DNA of 24,088 bases from Prevotella sp. (GCA_017430675.1 JAFRMM010000139.1:1-24088), one strand, 5' to 3'. Numbered from the stretch's first letter, positions 1-8,329 are shown. A program made the numbers and translations. The notes: a model not told the origin generated them from the sequence alone.

Positions 1-1281
1 AACCCGAAGGAGTATAACGGCTACAAGGCCTACTGGGATGACGGTGCCCAGGTGCTCGCTCCCCCCGATGTGGGTATCATCGACGAGGTGAACAAGATGA
101 CCATCGACCAGGTGAAGTTTGAGGGTAACAAGGAACTTATCGACATCATCGGCGGTGAGATGGACTGGGACTACATCCAGGCCGTGAAGGAGGCCATGGT
201 GGATCAGGACGTGATCCTGCGCCAGAAGGATCTGAACATTGTCTATTCGGCCATGCACGGCACAGGTCGCGTGATCGTTCCGATGGCTCTGCGCTCATGG
301 GGCTTCCAGAATATCCACGTGGTGCCCGAGCAGATGGTGATCGATGGTAACTTCCCCACGGTGGTCAGCCCGAACCCCGAGAATGCCGAGGCCATGACCT
401 TAGGCATGAAACTGGGTACGCGCCTGAATGCCGACCTCGTGATCGCCTCTGATCCTGACGCTGACCGTCTGGCCATCGTCTGCCGCAATGCCAAGGGCGA
501 GTGGGAGATCCTGAACGGTAACCAGACCTGTATGATGTTCTGTTGGTATATCATCGCCAACAAGAAGAAACTGGGCCAGTTGAAGGGCAACGAGTTCCTC
601 GTGAAGACCATCGTGACCACCGAGGAGATCGCCGAGATTGCCAAGAAGAACGGTGTGGAACTGCGTGACTGCTACACGGGCTTCAAGTGGATCGCCAACG
701 AGATCCGCATCTCCGAGGGTAAGCAGAAGTACATTGGCGGTGGTGAGGAGAGTTTCGGCTTCCTGCCGTTCGACAAGGTCAGGGATAAGGATTCACCTGC
801 CTCCATCTGTCTGATCTGTGAGATTGCAGCCTGGGCCAAGGACAATGGTCGTACGCTGTATGACTTGTTGATGGATATCTACGCTGAGTACGGCTTCTCG
901 AAGGAGGTGACGATCAACGTGGTGCGTCCGGGTAAGACGGGTGCCGACGAGATCAAGCAGATGATGACCGACTTCCGCGCCAACCCGCCGAAGGATCTGG
1001 GTGGCTCGAAGGTCTGTCTGGTGAAGGACTACAAGACGCTGGAGGCTAAGGATGCCCAGGGCAACGTGACGAAACTGTCGATGCCTGATACCTCGAACGT
1101 GCTGCAGTGGTTCTGCGAGGACGGCACGAAGGTGTCCGTCCGTCCTTCCGGCACGGAGCCGAAGATTAAGTTCTATACTGAGGTCAAGGATCCCACCTTC
1201 AAGTGCGCCGGCTGCTATGAGCGTTGCACGAAGGGGGCAGAGGAGAAGATCGAGGCTATCAAGAAGAGCCTGAATCTCTAA
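1..1281 (+). CDS. Phospho-sugar mutase (phosphoglucomutase/phosphomannomutase family), 5' end missing
   Basis: This is the C-terminal part (426 residues) of an alpha-D-phosphohexomutase, which interconverts hexose-1- and hexose-6-phosphates in the cytoplasm. The reading frame is open from base 1, so the true start lies upstream; the GTG at 52 is internal. Visible family motifs, in order, are NPKEYNGYKAYW at the left edge, the metal-binding loop SDPDADR (about bases 450-470), the sugar-binding GGEESFGF (about 740-763) and the phosphate-binding RPSGTEPKIKF near the C-terminus. The catalytic serine loop is outside the window. Bacteroidetes members are typically near 580 residues, which fits the missing N-terminus. 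A cysteine-rich tail (CAGCYERC) precedes the stop. The stop is only 3 bases from the convergent hisB stop, so there is no separate terminator. Substrate preference (glucose or mannose) cannot be read from this part. Confidence 0.93.
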   Translation, partial: NPKEYNGYKAYWDDGAQVLAPPDVGIIDEVNKMTIDQVKFEGNKELIDIIGGEMDWDYIQAVKEAMVDQDVILRQKDLNIVYSAMHGTGRVIVPMALRSWGFQNIHVVPEQMVIDGNFPTVVSPNPENAEAMTLGMKLGTRLNADLVIASDPDADRLAIVCRNAKGEWEILNGNQTCMMFCWYIIANKKKLGQLKGNEFLVKTIVTTEEIAEIAKKNGVELRDCYTGFKWIANEIRISEGKQKYIGGGEESFGFLPFDKVRDKDSPASICLICEIAAWAKDNGRTLYDLLMDIYAEYGFSKEVTINVVRPGKTGADEIKQMMTDFRANPPKDLGGSKVCLVKDYKTLEAKDAQGNVTKLSMPDTSNVLQWFCEDGTKVSVRPSGTEPKIKFYTEVKDPTFKCAGCYERCTKGAEEKIEAIKKSLNL

Positions 1282-1284
1282 GCC

Positions 1285-2355
1285 TTAGAGGAGACCTTTA
1301 GTGGATGGCAGTTCGTAGTGATAGATGTCACGGCGGACTGCCATTTTCAGTGCCCGGGCGAGTGCCTTGAAGATGCCCTCGATCTTGTGGTGCTCGTTCT
1401 CGCCCTCGGCCTTGATGTTCAGATTCATCTTGGCGGCATCGCTGAGGCTCTTGAAGAAATGTAAGAACATTTCAGTGGGCATCTCACCGATCTTCTCGCG
1501 CTTGAACGCTGCGTCCCAGACGAGCCAGGGACGGCCTCCGAAGTCGAGACAGACGGAACAGAGACAGTCGTCCATGGGGAGGGCGTAGCCGTAGCGCTCG
1601 ATGCCGCGCTTGTCGCCTAAGGCTGTCAGGATACACTCGCCGAGGGCGATGGCGGTATCCTCGATGGTGTGATGCTCATCCACCTCAAGATCGCCCTTTG
1701 TGTGGATCATCAGGTCCATCATGCCATGCTTGCCGATCTGTTCGAGCATGTGGTCGAAGAAGCCGAGACCTGTAGAGATATCGCACTGGCCTGTGCCGTC
1801 GAGATTCACGCGGATATGGATATCCGTCTCCTTCGTGGTGCGCTTCACCTCGGCGGTGCGCTCACCAGCAAAGAGCAGTTCTGCGATCTTATTCCAAGAC
1901 ATACCTTTATCGCTCAGGATCAGTGACTTGCAACCGATGTTTCGAGCAAAGGTACGATCTGTCTCGCGGTCACCGATGACGTAGGAGTTGGCGATGTCGT
2001 AGGCAGGGTCGTTGATGTATTTCTCCACCTGTCCTGTGTTGGGCTTGCGCGTCGGGGCATTGTCCTCTGGGAAGTGGGGGTCGATGAGGATATCGTCGAA
2101 GGTGATGCCCTCGCCCTCGAGGGTCTGCAGGATGAAGTTATGTACGGGCCAGAAGGTGTCCTCAGGGAAGGCGTCAGTACCGAGACCGTCCTGGTTGCTC
2201 ACCATCACGAACTTAAAGTCGAGTTTCTCGCGGATGAAAGCGAGGTTACGGAACACACCTTTCACGAACTTCAGTTTCTCGAAACTGTCGATCTGCTCGT
2301 CGGCTGGTTCCTCGATGAGCGTGCCGTCACGGTCTATAAATAAGATTTTGTTCAT
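1285..2355 (-). CDS. hisB: Bifunctional histidinol-phosphatase / imidazoleglycerol-phosphate dehydratase
   Basis: The product catalyses two steps of histidine biosynthesis: dehydration of imidazoleglycerol phosphate and dephosphorylation of histidinol phosphate. The N-terminal HAD phosphatase begins FIDRDGT, with the catalytic D-x-D pair, and continues with SNQDGLGT and GDRETD. The C-terminal IGPD domain, from about residue 165, has [29 protein letters not shown] and [15 protein letters not shown], which carry the manganese-binding histidines and acids. At 356 residues from [12 protein letters not shown] it matches the length of the fused enterobacterial HisB. I chose this ATG because the upstream in-frame ATG at 2382 adds only a lysine/asparagine-rich stretch. 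The start lies 29 bases inside the end of the upstream membrane-protein gene, so the two are probably co-transcribed and translationally coupled. It is separated from hisGDC by ettA on the other strand. Confidence 0.95.
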   Translation of the reverse strand: MNKILFIDRDGTLIEEPADEQIDSFEKLKFVKGVFRNLAFIREKLDFKFVMVSNQDGLGTDAFPEDTFWPVHNFILQTLEGEGITFDDILIDPHFPEDNAPTRKPNTGQVEKYINDPAYDIANSYVIGDRETDRTFARNIGCKSLILSDKGMSWNKIAELLFAGERTAEVKRTTKETDIHIRVNLDGTGQCDISTGLGFFDHMLEQIGKHGMMDLMIHTKGDLEVDEHHTIEDTAIALGECILTALGDKRGIERYGYALPMDDCLCSVCLDFGGRPWLVWDAAFKREKIGEMPTEMFLHFFKSLSDAAKMNLNIKAEGENEHHKIEGIFKALARALKMAVRRDIYHYELPSTKGLL

Positions 2356-2998
2356 ATTTTTTCGGTTTTGATTCTTCTTCAATCTTTGCTTTCATCTCTG
2401 CCCGTTCCTTCTCCTGCTGGGAGATGGAGCCGCGCATCAGATAGACAGGGCCGAGGATCGTTAGCCACACGTAGGCCTGAATGAATCCTGCGATGAGGAA
2501 GACGATGATGGTGAGCCACGTCATGTAGGAGGGCATGCCGTCAGGATCGCCCGTGAGGATGCCGACGTTATTCAGCCAGTTGGCTGCCATGACAATGAGC
2601 ATGGGCAGGGCGGTGATGATGGAGAGCGACAGTACGACGAGCAGACAGAACAGCCATACCAGCGTCTCCATGCCAAGGTGATGTAGCCATGCCCAACGGG
2701 GTATCGAACCTTTGGGCAGACGTTCGAAGAGTTGTTTCCTCACTAATCGTCTGTAAGATATCACCAGCAGCAGGATGACAGCCACCATCTCGAGCAGCAG
2801 GGCAGGCCATAGCATGTTAGGTGCCACAAACACTGGCAGGGAGGCTGCCGCCGCAGAGACGACGGCGAAGCAGAGGGCTGCAACCCACGTATGCCGGAAG
2901 ATGCGCTTGAAATGGCTGGTGAAAAACTGATAGCCCTCACGGATGCAGGCTCGGCCGCTCCGGCTCTTCTTTAATATGCTTTCTTTCTCTTCGTTCAT
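2327..2998 (-). CDS. Uncharacterised multi-spanning inner-membrane protein
   Basis: I do not recognise the family. The 223-residue protein has a basic N-terminus ([13 protein letters not shown]) followed by hydrophobic segments around residues 38-60 and 65-83 ([21 protein letters not shown], then [20 protein letters not shown]), 112-140 ([30 protein letters not shown]) and 158-188 ([30 protein letters not shown]). It ends in a charged cytoplasmic-looking tail rich in E and K. Four or more membrane spans are likely, with no signal peptidase site evident. It is divergent from ettA across about 100 bases and overlaps hisB at its 3' end. The coupling to hisB may be positional rather than functional; nothing in the sequence links it to histidine metabolism. 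Confidence 0.8.
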   Translation of the reverse strand: MNEEKESILKKSRSGRACIREGYQFFTSHFKRIFRHTWVAALCFAVVSAAAASLPVFVAPNMLWPALLLEMVAVILLLVISYRRLVRKQLFERLPKGSIPRWAWLHHLGMETLVWLFCLLVVLSLSIITALPMLIVMAANWLNNVGILTGDPDGMPSYMTWLTIIVFLIAGFIQAYVWLTILGPVYLMRGSISQQEKERAEMKAKIEEESKPKKYEQNLIYRP

Positions 2999-3021
2999 CG
3001 TTTAAGAATGATTGTCGTCTG

Positions 3022-3029
3022 CAAAATTA
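3022..3029 (-). promoter_or_regulatory. -7 element for the membrane protein-hisB transcript
   Basis: The minus strand reads TAATTTTG, a perfect TAnnTTTG Bacteroidetes -7 element, 24 bases before the ATG at 2998. No clear -33 TTTG is seen at the usual spacing, so this is a moderate call. Confidence 0.5.
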
Positions 3030-3072
3030 CGAAGTTTTTTCGGGATTATGCCGATAATATGAAAAAAATCTG

Positions 3073-3080
3073 TATTTTTG
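3073..3080 (+). promoter_or_regulatory. -7 element for ettA
   Basis: TATTTTTG matches the Bacteroidetes -7 consensus TAnnTTTG and lies 19 bases before the ettA ATG, giving a very short predicted leader. The -33 region is weak. It forms a divergent promoter pair with the element at 3022-3029. Confidence 0.55.
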
Positions 3081-3099
3081 CAAGCAAAACGATAAAACT

Positions 3100-4797
3100 A
3101 TGGCAACAGTTGATGACAAGAAAGTGATTTTCTCGATGGTGGGCGTAAGCAAGACCATCCAGCAGAACCAGAAACAAGTGCTCAAGAACATCTACCTCAG
3201 TTTCTTCTATGGGGCGAAGATCGGTATCATTGGTCTTAATGGCGCAGGTAAATCCACGCTCATGAAGATTATCGCTGGTCTGGACCAGCAGTATCAGGGT
3301 AATGTGGTGTGGGCACCAGGCTATACGGTGGGCTATCTGCCGCAGGATCCCCCCTTGAATGAGGAGAAGACGGTGAAGGAGAACGTGATGGAGGGCGTGC
3401 AGCATGTGTATGACGCGCTGGCCGAGTACGACGAGATCAACGTAAAGTTCGGATTGCCTGAGTATTACGAGGATCCTGACAAGATGGACAAACTGATGCA
3501 GCGTCAGGCAGAGTTGCAGGATATCATCGATGCGACGGATGCCTGGAACATGGACTCGAAACTGGACCGTGCTATGGCGGCGCTGAACTGTCCCCCTGGC
3601 GACTGGAGCGTGAAGACCCTCTCTGGTGGTGAGCGCCGTCGTGTGGCCCTCTGCCGTCTGTTGTTGCAGAAGCCCGATGTGCTCTTGCTCGACGAGCCTA
3701 CCAATCACCTCGATGCCGAGAGTATCGACTGGCTGGAGCAGCACCTGCAGCAGTACGAGGGTACGGTGATTGCCGTCACCCATGATAGATATTTCCTCGA
3801 CGATGTGGCAGAGTGGATCCTCGAACTGGATCGTGGTGAAGGCATCCCCTGGAAGGGAAACTACTCTTCTTGGCTGGAACAAAAGTCGCAGCGCTTGGCG
3901 CAGGAGGAGAAACAGGCCTCGAAGCGTCGTAAGACCCTCGAACGCGAGTTGGAGTGGGTGAGGATGGCGCCCAAGGCCCGTCATGCGAAGGGTAAGGCCC
4001 GTCTGAACTCCTACGAGACGATGCTCAACGAGGAACAGAAGCAGAAGGAGGAGAAACTGGAGATCTTCATCCCCAACGGTCCTCGTCTGGGCAATAAGGT
4101 CATCGAGGCCGAGCACGTGGCGAAGGCTTATCCTGAGAAGCCGCTTTTCAGCGACCTGAACTTCGTGCTGCCGCCGAATGGTATCGTGGGCGTGATTGGT
4201 CCCAACGGTGCTGGTAAGACCACGCTCTTCCGTCTGATCATGGGACTTGAGGAGGCTGATGCCGGTTCGTTCTCCGTGGGTGAGACGGTGAAACTCTCCT
4301 ATGTGGATCAGCAGCATAAGGACATCGATCCTGAGAAGAGCGTCTATCAGGTGGTGAGCGGCGGCAACGAGACCATCCGTATGGGCGGTAAGGATGTCAA
4401 CGTGCGTGCGTACCTCTCAAGATTTAATTTCAGCGGTGCCGATCAGGAGAAGAAATGTGCTGTACTCTCTGGTGGTGAGCGTAACCGTCTGCATCTGGCC
4501 ATTGCCCTGAAGCAGGAGGGTAATGTCTTACTCCTCGACGAGCCCACCAATGATATCGACGTGAACACCCTGCGCGCTTTGGAAGAAGGTCTGGAGGCCT
4601 TTGCGGGTTGTGCTGTCATCATCAGCCACGACCGCTGGTTCCTGGATCGTATCTGTACGCATATCCTCGCCTTCGAGGGCGAGGGGAATGTATTCTACTT
4701 CGAGGGCAACTACTCGGAGTATGAGGCCAATAAAGCACAGCGCCTCGGCTTGGAAGAGCCGAAGCGCGCACGTTATCGTAAACTCATGGAGGAATAA
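3100..4797 (+). CDS. ettA: Energy-dependent translational throttle protein EttA (ABC-F ATPase)
   Basis: EttA is a soluble ABC-F protein that binds the ribosomal E site and gates early elongation according to the ATP/ADP ratio. The 565-residue protein has two ABC domains. The first has Walker A GLNGAGKST (about residue 48), signature LSGGERRR and Walker B LLLDEPTNHLD. The second has Walker A GPNGAGKTT, signature LSGGERNR and Walker B LLLDEPTNDID. The interdomain linker includes WVRMAPKARHAKGKARLNSYETM, which is characteristic of EttA rather than of other ABC-F proteins, and there are no membrane segments. E. coli EttA is about 555 residues, so this is full length. The gene sits in opposite orientation between hisC and the hisB unit, and a 25-codon membrane microprotein gene follows 4 bases after its stop. 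Confidence 0.95.
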   Translation: MATVDDKKVIFSMVGVSKTIQQNQKQVLKNIYLSFFYGAKIGIIGLNGAGKSTLMKIIAGLDQQYQGNVVWAPGYTVGYLPQDPPLNEEKTVKENVMEGVQHVYDALAEYDEINVKFGLPEYYEDPDKMDKLMQRQAELQDIIDATDAWNMDSKLDRAMAALNCPPGDWSVKTLSGGERRRVALCRLLLQKPDVLLLDEPTNHLDAESIDWLEQHLQQYEGTVIAVTHDRYFLDDVAEWILELDRGEGIPWKGNYSSWLEQKSQRLAQEEKQASKRRKTLERELEWVRMAPKARHAKGKARLNSYETMLNEEQKQKEEKLEIFIPNGPRLGNKVIEAEHVAKAYPEKPLFSDLNFVLPPNGIVGVIGPNGAGKTTLFRLIMGLEEADAGSFSVGETVKLSYVDQQHKDIDPEKSVYQVVSGGNETIRMGGKDVNVRAYLSRFNFSGADQEKKCAVLSGGERNRLHLAIALKQEGNVLLLDEPTNDIDVNTLRALEEGLEAFAGCAVIISHDRWFLDRICTHILAFEGEGNVFYFEGNYSEYEANKAQRLGLEEPKRARYRKLMEE

Positions 4798-4801
4798 CTA
4801 T

Positions 4802-4879
4802 ATGGACTGGTTACACATCGCCGCCGTCATCATCCTGGTGATTATCGGCATTTTCATTTATGTGAATAAGAAGAATTAA
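4802..4879 (+). CDS. 25-residue single-pass membrane microprotein
   Basis: ATG at 4802 opens a 25-codon ORF encoding MDWLHIAAVIILVIIGIFIY followed by VNKKN. It is one hydrophobic helix of about 16 residues with a short acidic/aromatic N-terminus and a basic C-terminus, typical of a bacterial membrane microprotein (the positive-inside rule would put the C-terminus in the cytoplasm). A good Shine-Dalgarno-like GGAGGA lies within the last ettA codons, at 4788-4793, 8 bases before the ATG, and the ettA stop is 4 bases upstream, so co-translation with ettA is likely. The first CCTAGG of the downstream array begins at the last base of its stop codon. No function can be assigned. Amino-acid composition and start signals support a real gene, but only conservation would prove it. 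Confidence 0.6.
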   Translation: MDWLHIAAVIILVIIGIFIYVNKKN

Positions 4880-4932
4880 CCTAGGATAACCTAGGACATC
4901 CTAGGACATCCTAGGATAGCCTAGGGCCTAGG
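4880..4932. repeat. CCTAGG array 1, downstream of hisC
   Basis: Six CCTAGG palindromes start at 4880, 4890, 4900, 4910, 4920 and 4927. The first five are at an exact 10-base period with a 4-base spacer (ATAA, ACAT, ACAT, ATAG); the last interval is 7. The array fills the gap between the microprotein stop and the hisC stop (4937-4939). In RNA, neighbouring units can pair as 6-bp stems with 4-nt loops. Confidence 0.95.
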
Positions 4933-4936
4933 ACTC

Positions 4937-5974
4937 CTACTCGTACTGGCGGAGGGCAGCGACAAGTTCGCTGTTCTCCGTCTTCGTGCCGATGGTGATA
5001 CGTAGGCAGTTCTGGCAGAGTTGTACCCTGTTCCTGTTTCTGACGATGATTCCCCGATCCACCAGATAGTTATAGATCTTCGTGGCATTCGTCATCTTGG
5101 CGAGGAAGAAGTTGGCCTCCGTGGGATACACCTTCTCGCAGATGGGCAGCAGTTCGAAGGCTTCCATCATCCTCGAGCGCTCCTGCAACAGGATCTTCAC
5201 CCAGTTATCCATCTCGAAGGGATCCTTCAGGGCCTCGAGGGCCTGTTGCTGCGTCAGTTGGTTCACGTTGTAGGGATACTTCACCTTATTGAATATCGTG
5301 ATGATCTCCTTCGAGGCGAAGGCCATACCCAAACGGATGGCAGCACAGCCCCAGGCCTTCGACATCGTGTTGAGCACGATGAGGTTGGGATATTTCGCCA
5401 GTTCGGAGCGCAGGGTCTTCTGCGAGGAGAAATCGCTGTAGGCCTCATCGACGATGACGAGTCCCTCGAAGCCCTCGATCACCTTGATGATCTCCTCGCG
5501 CTTCAGACAGTTTCCCGTGGGATTGTTGGGCGAACAGAGCCAGATGATCTTCGTGTGAGCGTCCGTGGCGGCGAGGAGTTTCTCGGCTGTAATCTGATAG
5601 CGATCGTCCAGTAACACTGGACGGTACTCGACGTCGTTGATATCGGCACATACCTTATACATGCCGTAGGTGGGTTCGATGGCGACGACGTTGTCGATGC
5701 CAGGGTTACAGAAACAGCGGTAGGGCAGGTCGATGGCCTCGTCGCTGCCGTTGCCGAGGAAGATACACTCGGCGGGCATGCCCTTCACCTTCGAGAGCGC
5801 CGCCTTCAGTTCCAACTGCAGGGGATCTGGATAGCGGTTGAAGGGCTGGTTATAGGGGTTCTCATTGGCATCGAGGAACACCCGTGCCTCTCTGCCAGCG
5901 TACTCATTCCTCGCCGAAGAATAAGGCGCGAGTGACCAGATATTGGGCCTGCATAATTCTTTGAGATCTTTCAT
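4937..5974 (-). CDS. hisC: Histidinol-phosphate aminotransferase
   Basis: This PLP-dependent class I/II aminotransferase converts imidazole-acetol phosphate to L-histidinol phosphate, using glutamate. The 345-residue protein shows [18 protein letters not shown] near the N-terminus (substrate-binding region), [12 protein letters not shown], the CSPNNPTGN motif, VDEAYSDF and the PLP-lysine motif [14 protein letters not shown]. The C-terminal arginine region is [18 protein letters not shown]. Length and order of motifs are normal for HisC. The gene is third in hisG-hisD-hisC, 64 bases after the hisD stop, and that gap is filled by a CCTAGG array; another array follows its own stop. No promoter of its own is evident, so expression presumably comes from the hisG promoter. 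Confidence 0.95.
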   Translation of the reverse strand: MKDLKELCRPNIWSLAPYSSARNEYAGREARVFLDANENPYNQPFNRYPDPLQLELKAALSKVKGMPAECIFLGNGSDEAIDLPYRCFCNPGIDNVVAIEPTYGMYKVCADINDVEYRPVLLDDRYQITAEKLLAATDAHTKIIWLCSPNNPTGNCLKREEIIKVIEGFEGLVIVDEAYSDFSSQKTLRSELAKYPNLIVLNTMSKAWGCAAIRLGMAFASKEIITIFNKVKYPYNVNQLTQQQALEALKDPFEMDNWVKILLQERSRMMEAFELLPICEKVYPTEANFFLAKMTNATKIYNYLVDRGIIVRNRNRVQLCQNCLRITIGTKTENSELVAALRQYE

Positions 5975-5984
5975 TATTATTATT

Positions 5985-6048
5985 TCTAGTAATTCTAGGT
6001 ATTCTAGGCAGTCCTAGGCTATCCTAGGTATTCCTAGGTTATCCTAGG
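5985..6048. repeat. CCTAGG array 2, between hisD and hisC
   Basis: Seven CTAG cores start at 5986, 5995, 6004, 6014, 6024, 6034 and 6044. The four on the right are full CCTAGG at a 10-base period; the three on the left are degenerate (TCTAGT, TCTAGG, TCTAGG) at 9-10 bases. The rightmost full unit lies inside hisD and encodes its last residues (codons AAC-CTA-GGA-TAA on the minus strand), so the repeat supplies the hisD stop codon. Confidence 0.95.
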
Positions 6049-7331
6049 TTCTCCAGTGATTTAAGCCTTACGCTCATCGCATTCTTGTGGGCATCGAGTT
6101 GTTCAGCCTCGGCCATCAGTTCTACGGCGTGGCCGATGCTGTGGATGCCGTCGGCAGTGAGGTGCTGGAAGGTGACCTTACGGCAGTAACTGTCGAGGTT
6201 CACGCCGCTGTAGGCTGTGGCATAGCCGTGCGTGGGCAGGGTGTGGTTCGTACCACTGGCATAGTCACCTGCACTCTCACAGGCATACTCGCCGAGGAAC
6301 ACGCTACCCGCATTCACCACCTTCTGCGCCAGTTTCTCGTAGTTGGCCGTCTGGATGATCAGGTGCTCAGGGGCGTAGGCGTTCGAGAGGTCGATGGCCT
6401 CATTGAGATCCTTCACGAGCACCAGACGGCTATTGTCGAGTGCTTGCTGGGCGATCTCCTTACGTGGTAGGAGGTCGAGTTGGCGGTTCACCTCTGCCTG
6501 TACGTCGAGGATCACCTGTTCGGAGTTGGTGATGAGCAGCACCTGTGAGTCGATGCCGTGCTCAGCCTGCGACAACAGGTCGGCGGCCACGAACTCGATA
6601 TTAGCCTTGTCGTCGGCAATCACACAGACCTCCGAGGGTCCTGCGGGCATATCGATAGCCACGTCATGAAGACTCACCTGCTGCTTGGCGGCCATCACGT
6701 ACTGGTTGCCAGGGCCGAAGATCTTATACACCTTGGGCACGCTCTCCGTACCGTAGGCCATAGCACCGATGGCCTGAACGCCACCAGCCTTGAAGATTCT
6801 GCTGACGCCAGCGATGCGCGCTGCCACGAGGATGGCGGGGTTCACCTTTCCTTCACGGTTCGGGGGCGTGCAGAGCACGATCTCCTGACATCCTGCGATC
6901 TTGGCAGGTGTGGCGAGCATCAGCACGGTAGAGAAGAGTGGGGCAGTACCGCCTGGGATATAGAGGCCCACCTTCTCAATGGCCACGCTCTTCTGCCAGC
7001 AGACCACGCCAGGCTGTGTCTCCACCTTCTTCGTCTTGAACTGCTGGGCCTCGTGGAAGGCGTTGATGTTATAGTGTGCCAGTTGTATGGCGGCCTTCAG
7101 TTCTGGGCTCACTAACTTCTCTGCCTCTTCCATCTCCTCGTCAGTAACGGCGAGTGAGGGCAGATCGACATGGTCGAACTTCAGTTCATAGCCCTTCACG
7201 GCATCGTCTCCGCGCTTCCTGATGTCAGCCAATACGGAGGCCACCGTGTCGTTGAGTTGCGACACGTCGAGATGCGGACGCTCCACAATCTCCGCCCATT
7301 GTTCTCTTTTCGGATATCTTATTATTATCAT
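6039..7331 (-). CDS. hisD: Histidinol dehydrogenase
   Basis: HisD is a zinc-dependent, NAD-linked enzyme that oxidises L-histidinol to L-histidine in two steps, the last of the pathway. The 430-residue protein has family motifs VGLYIPGGTAPLFSTVLM, GGVQAIGAMAYGTESVPKV, FGPGNQYV, the signature GPSEVCVIAD followed by LLSQAEHGIDSQ (zinc ligands), and SAGDYASGTNHTLPTHGYA. Length is usual for the family. The ATG at 7331 precedes MIIIRYPKREQW, and the region upstream is occupied by a CCTAGG array, so no longer start is possible. The C-terminal NLG and the stop codon are encoded by a CCTAGG unit. It is the second gene of hisG-hisD-hisC and lacks an obvious promoter of its own. Confidence 0.96.
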   Translation of the reverse strand: MIIIRYPKREQWAEIVERPHLDVSQLNDTVASVLADIRKRGDDAVKGYELKFDHVDLPSLAVTDEEMEEAEKLVSPELKAAIQLAHYNINAFHEAQQFKTKKVETQPGVVCWQKSVAIEKVGLYIPGGTAPLFSTVLMLATPAKIAGCQEIVLCTPPNREGKVNPAILVAARIAGVSRIFKAGGVQAIGAMAYGTESVPKVYKIFGPGNQYVMAAKQQVSLHDVAIDMPAGPSEVCVIADDKANIEFVAADLLSQAEHGIDSQVLLITNSEQVILDVQAEVNRQLDLLPRKEIAQQALDNSRLVLVKDLNEAIDLSNAYAPEHLIIQTANYEKLAQKVVNAGSVFLGEYACESAGDYASGTNHTLPTHGYATAYSGVNLDSYCRKVTFQHLTADGIHSIGHAVELMAEAEQLDAHKNAMSVRLKSLENLG

Positions 7332-7348
7332 CTTCTGTCGTTTCTGGT

Positions 7349-7404
7349 TCTAGGTTATCCTAGGTATTCCTAGGTTATCCTAGGTTATCCTAGGTTCTCC
7401 TAGT
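7349..7404. repeat. CCTAGG array 3, between hisG and hisD
   Basis: Six CTAG cores start at 7350, 7360, 7370, 7380, 7390 and 7400, at a perfect 10-base period. The middle four are full CCTAGG; the ends are TCTAGG and CCTAGT. Spacers are TTAT, TATT, TTAT, TTAT and TTCT. The array fills 56 of the 73 bases between the hisD start and the hisG stop and abuts the hisG stop codon at 7405-7407. Confidence 0.97.
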
Positions 7405-8256
7405 TTAAAGGATCATCTTCTCGATGGGCGTCACCAAGATGCCCTGTGCACCCATCTCCTTCAACTTGCCGATGATCTCCCAGAACTGCTTCTGGTCGAG
7501 CACGGTGTGGACGGAGCACCACTCCTCATCAGCCAGGGGGATGATCGTGGGACTCTTCAGACCAGGCAGCACGTCGATGATCTCCTGCAGACGGGCCTTG
7601 GGTGCATTCATACGCACATATTTCTTATCCTCGGCATCCTTCACGGCCTTGAAGCGGAAGAGCATCTGCTCGAGGATGTCGCGCTTCTCCTCAGAGAGTT
7701 GTTTGTTGCCGATGAGCAGGGCCTCACTCTGCATCACCACCTCTACCTCGCGCAGATTGTTGCTCACCAGGGTAGAGCCTGACGACACGATGTCGAAGAT
7801 ACCGTCAGCCAGTCCGATGCCCGGACTGATTTCCACGGAACCAGTGATCACGTGGATCTCGGCCTTGATGCCGTGCTTGTCGAGGAACTGCTTCAGGATG
7901 GCGGGATAACTCGTGGCGATCTTCTTGCCGTTGAACCACTCTACACCTTTATAGTCTATCTCCTTGGGGATGGCCAGCGACAGACGGCACTTGGAGAAGC
8001 CGAGGCGGGAGACGATCTCAGCATCCTCGCCGCGCTCCACGAACTCGTTCTCGCCTACCACGCCGATGTCGGCCACACCACTGGCCACGCTCTGGGGAAT
8101 ATCATCATCACGGAGGTAAAGCACCTCCAGGGGGAAGTTCGACGACTGGACTAAGAGGGTCCGCTTCGAAGCGCTCACCTTGATGTCGGCCTCAGCCAAC
8201 AGGTTCATGGTGTCTTCAAACAGACGTCCTTTGGATTGTACTGCTATACGTAACAT
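7405..8256 (-). CDS. hisG: ATP phosphoribosyltransferase (long form)
   Basis: HisG condenses ATP and PRPP in the committed first step of histidine synthesis. The protein of about 283 residues begins MLRIAVQSKGRL and has the long-form layout: a periplasmic-binding-protein-like catalytic domain with VASGVADIGVVGENEF and the PRPP-loop-like VSSGSTLVSNNLREVE, then a C-terminal ACT-like regulatory domain (about residues 210-283: SPTIIPLADEEWCSVHTVLDQ, ILVTPIEKMI), which in the family mediates histidine feedback. It therefore should not need HisZ. I chose the ATG at 8256; an in-frame ATG at 8271 adds MNIKN. A promoter lies just upstream, so this is the first gene of hisGDC. Confidence 0.95.
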   Translation of the reverse strand: MLRIAVQSKGRLFEDTMNLLAEADIKVSASKRTLLVQSSNFPLEVLYLRDDDIPQSVASGVADIGVVGENEFVERGEDAEIVSRLGFSKCRLSLAIPKEIDYKGVEWFNGKKIATSYPAILKQFLDKHGIKAEIHVITGSVEISPGIGLADGIFDIVSSGSTLVSNNLREVEVVMQSEALLIGNKQLSEEKRDILEQMLFRFKAVKDAEDKKYVRMNAPKARLQEIIDVLPGLKSPTIIPLADEEWCSVHTVLDQKQFWEIIGKLKEMGAQGILVTPIEKMIL

Positions 8257-8289
8257 ATTCTTAATGTTCAATAATCATAAAAAAGCGTG

Positions 8290-8321
8290 CAAATTTACTC
8301 AAAAATATGCGAATGTGCAAG
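8290..8321 (-). promoter_or_regulatory. Promoter of the hisGDC operon
   Basis: The minus strand reads CTTG, 20 bases, then TAAATTTG: a perfect TAnnTTTG -7 element with a 3-of-4 -33 match at the preferred spacing. It lies about 35 bases before the hisG ATG. No histidine-rich leader peptide or attenuator is visible between promoter and gene. Confidence 0.7.
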
Positions 8322-8329
8322 AAATTCCG

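Noticed and set aside
3046..4317. 423-codon open frame antisense to ettA
   Set aside because: It mirrors the codon structure of a clearly functional ettA, is Leu/His-rich with no family motifs and has no start signals; it is a GC-driven shadow.
4880..7404. CCTAGG arrays as a CRISPR array
   Set aside because: Units are 6-base palindromes with 4-base spacers, far too short, and no cas genes are present.
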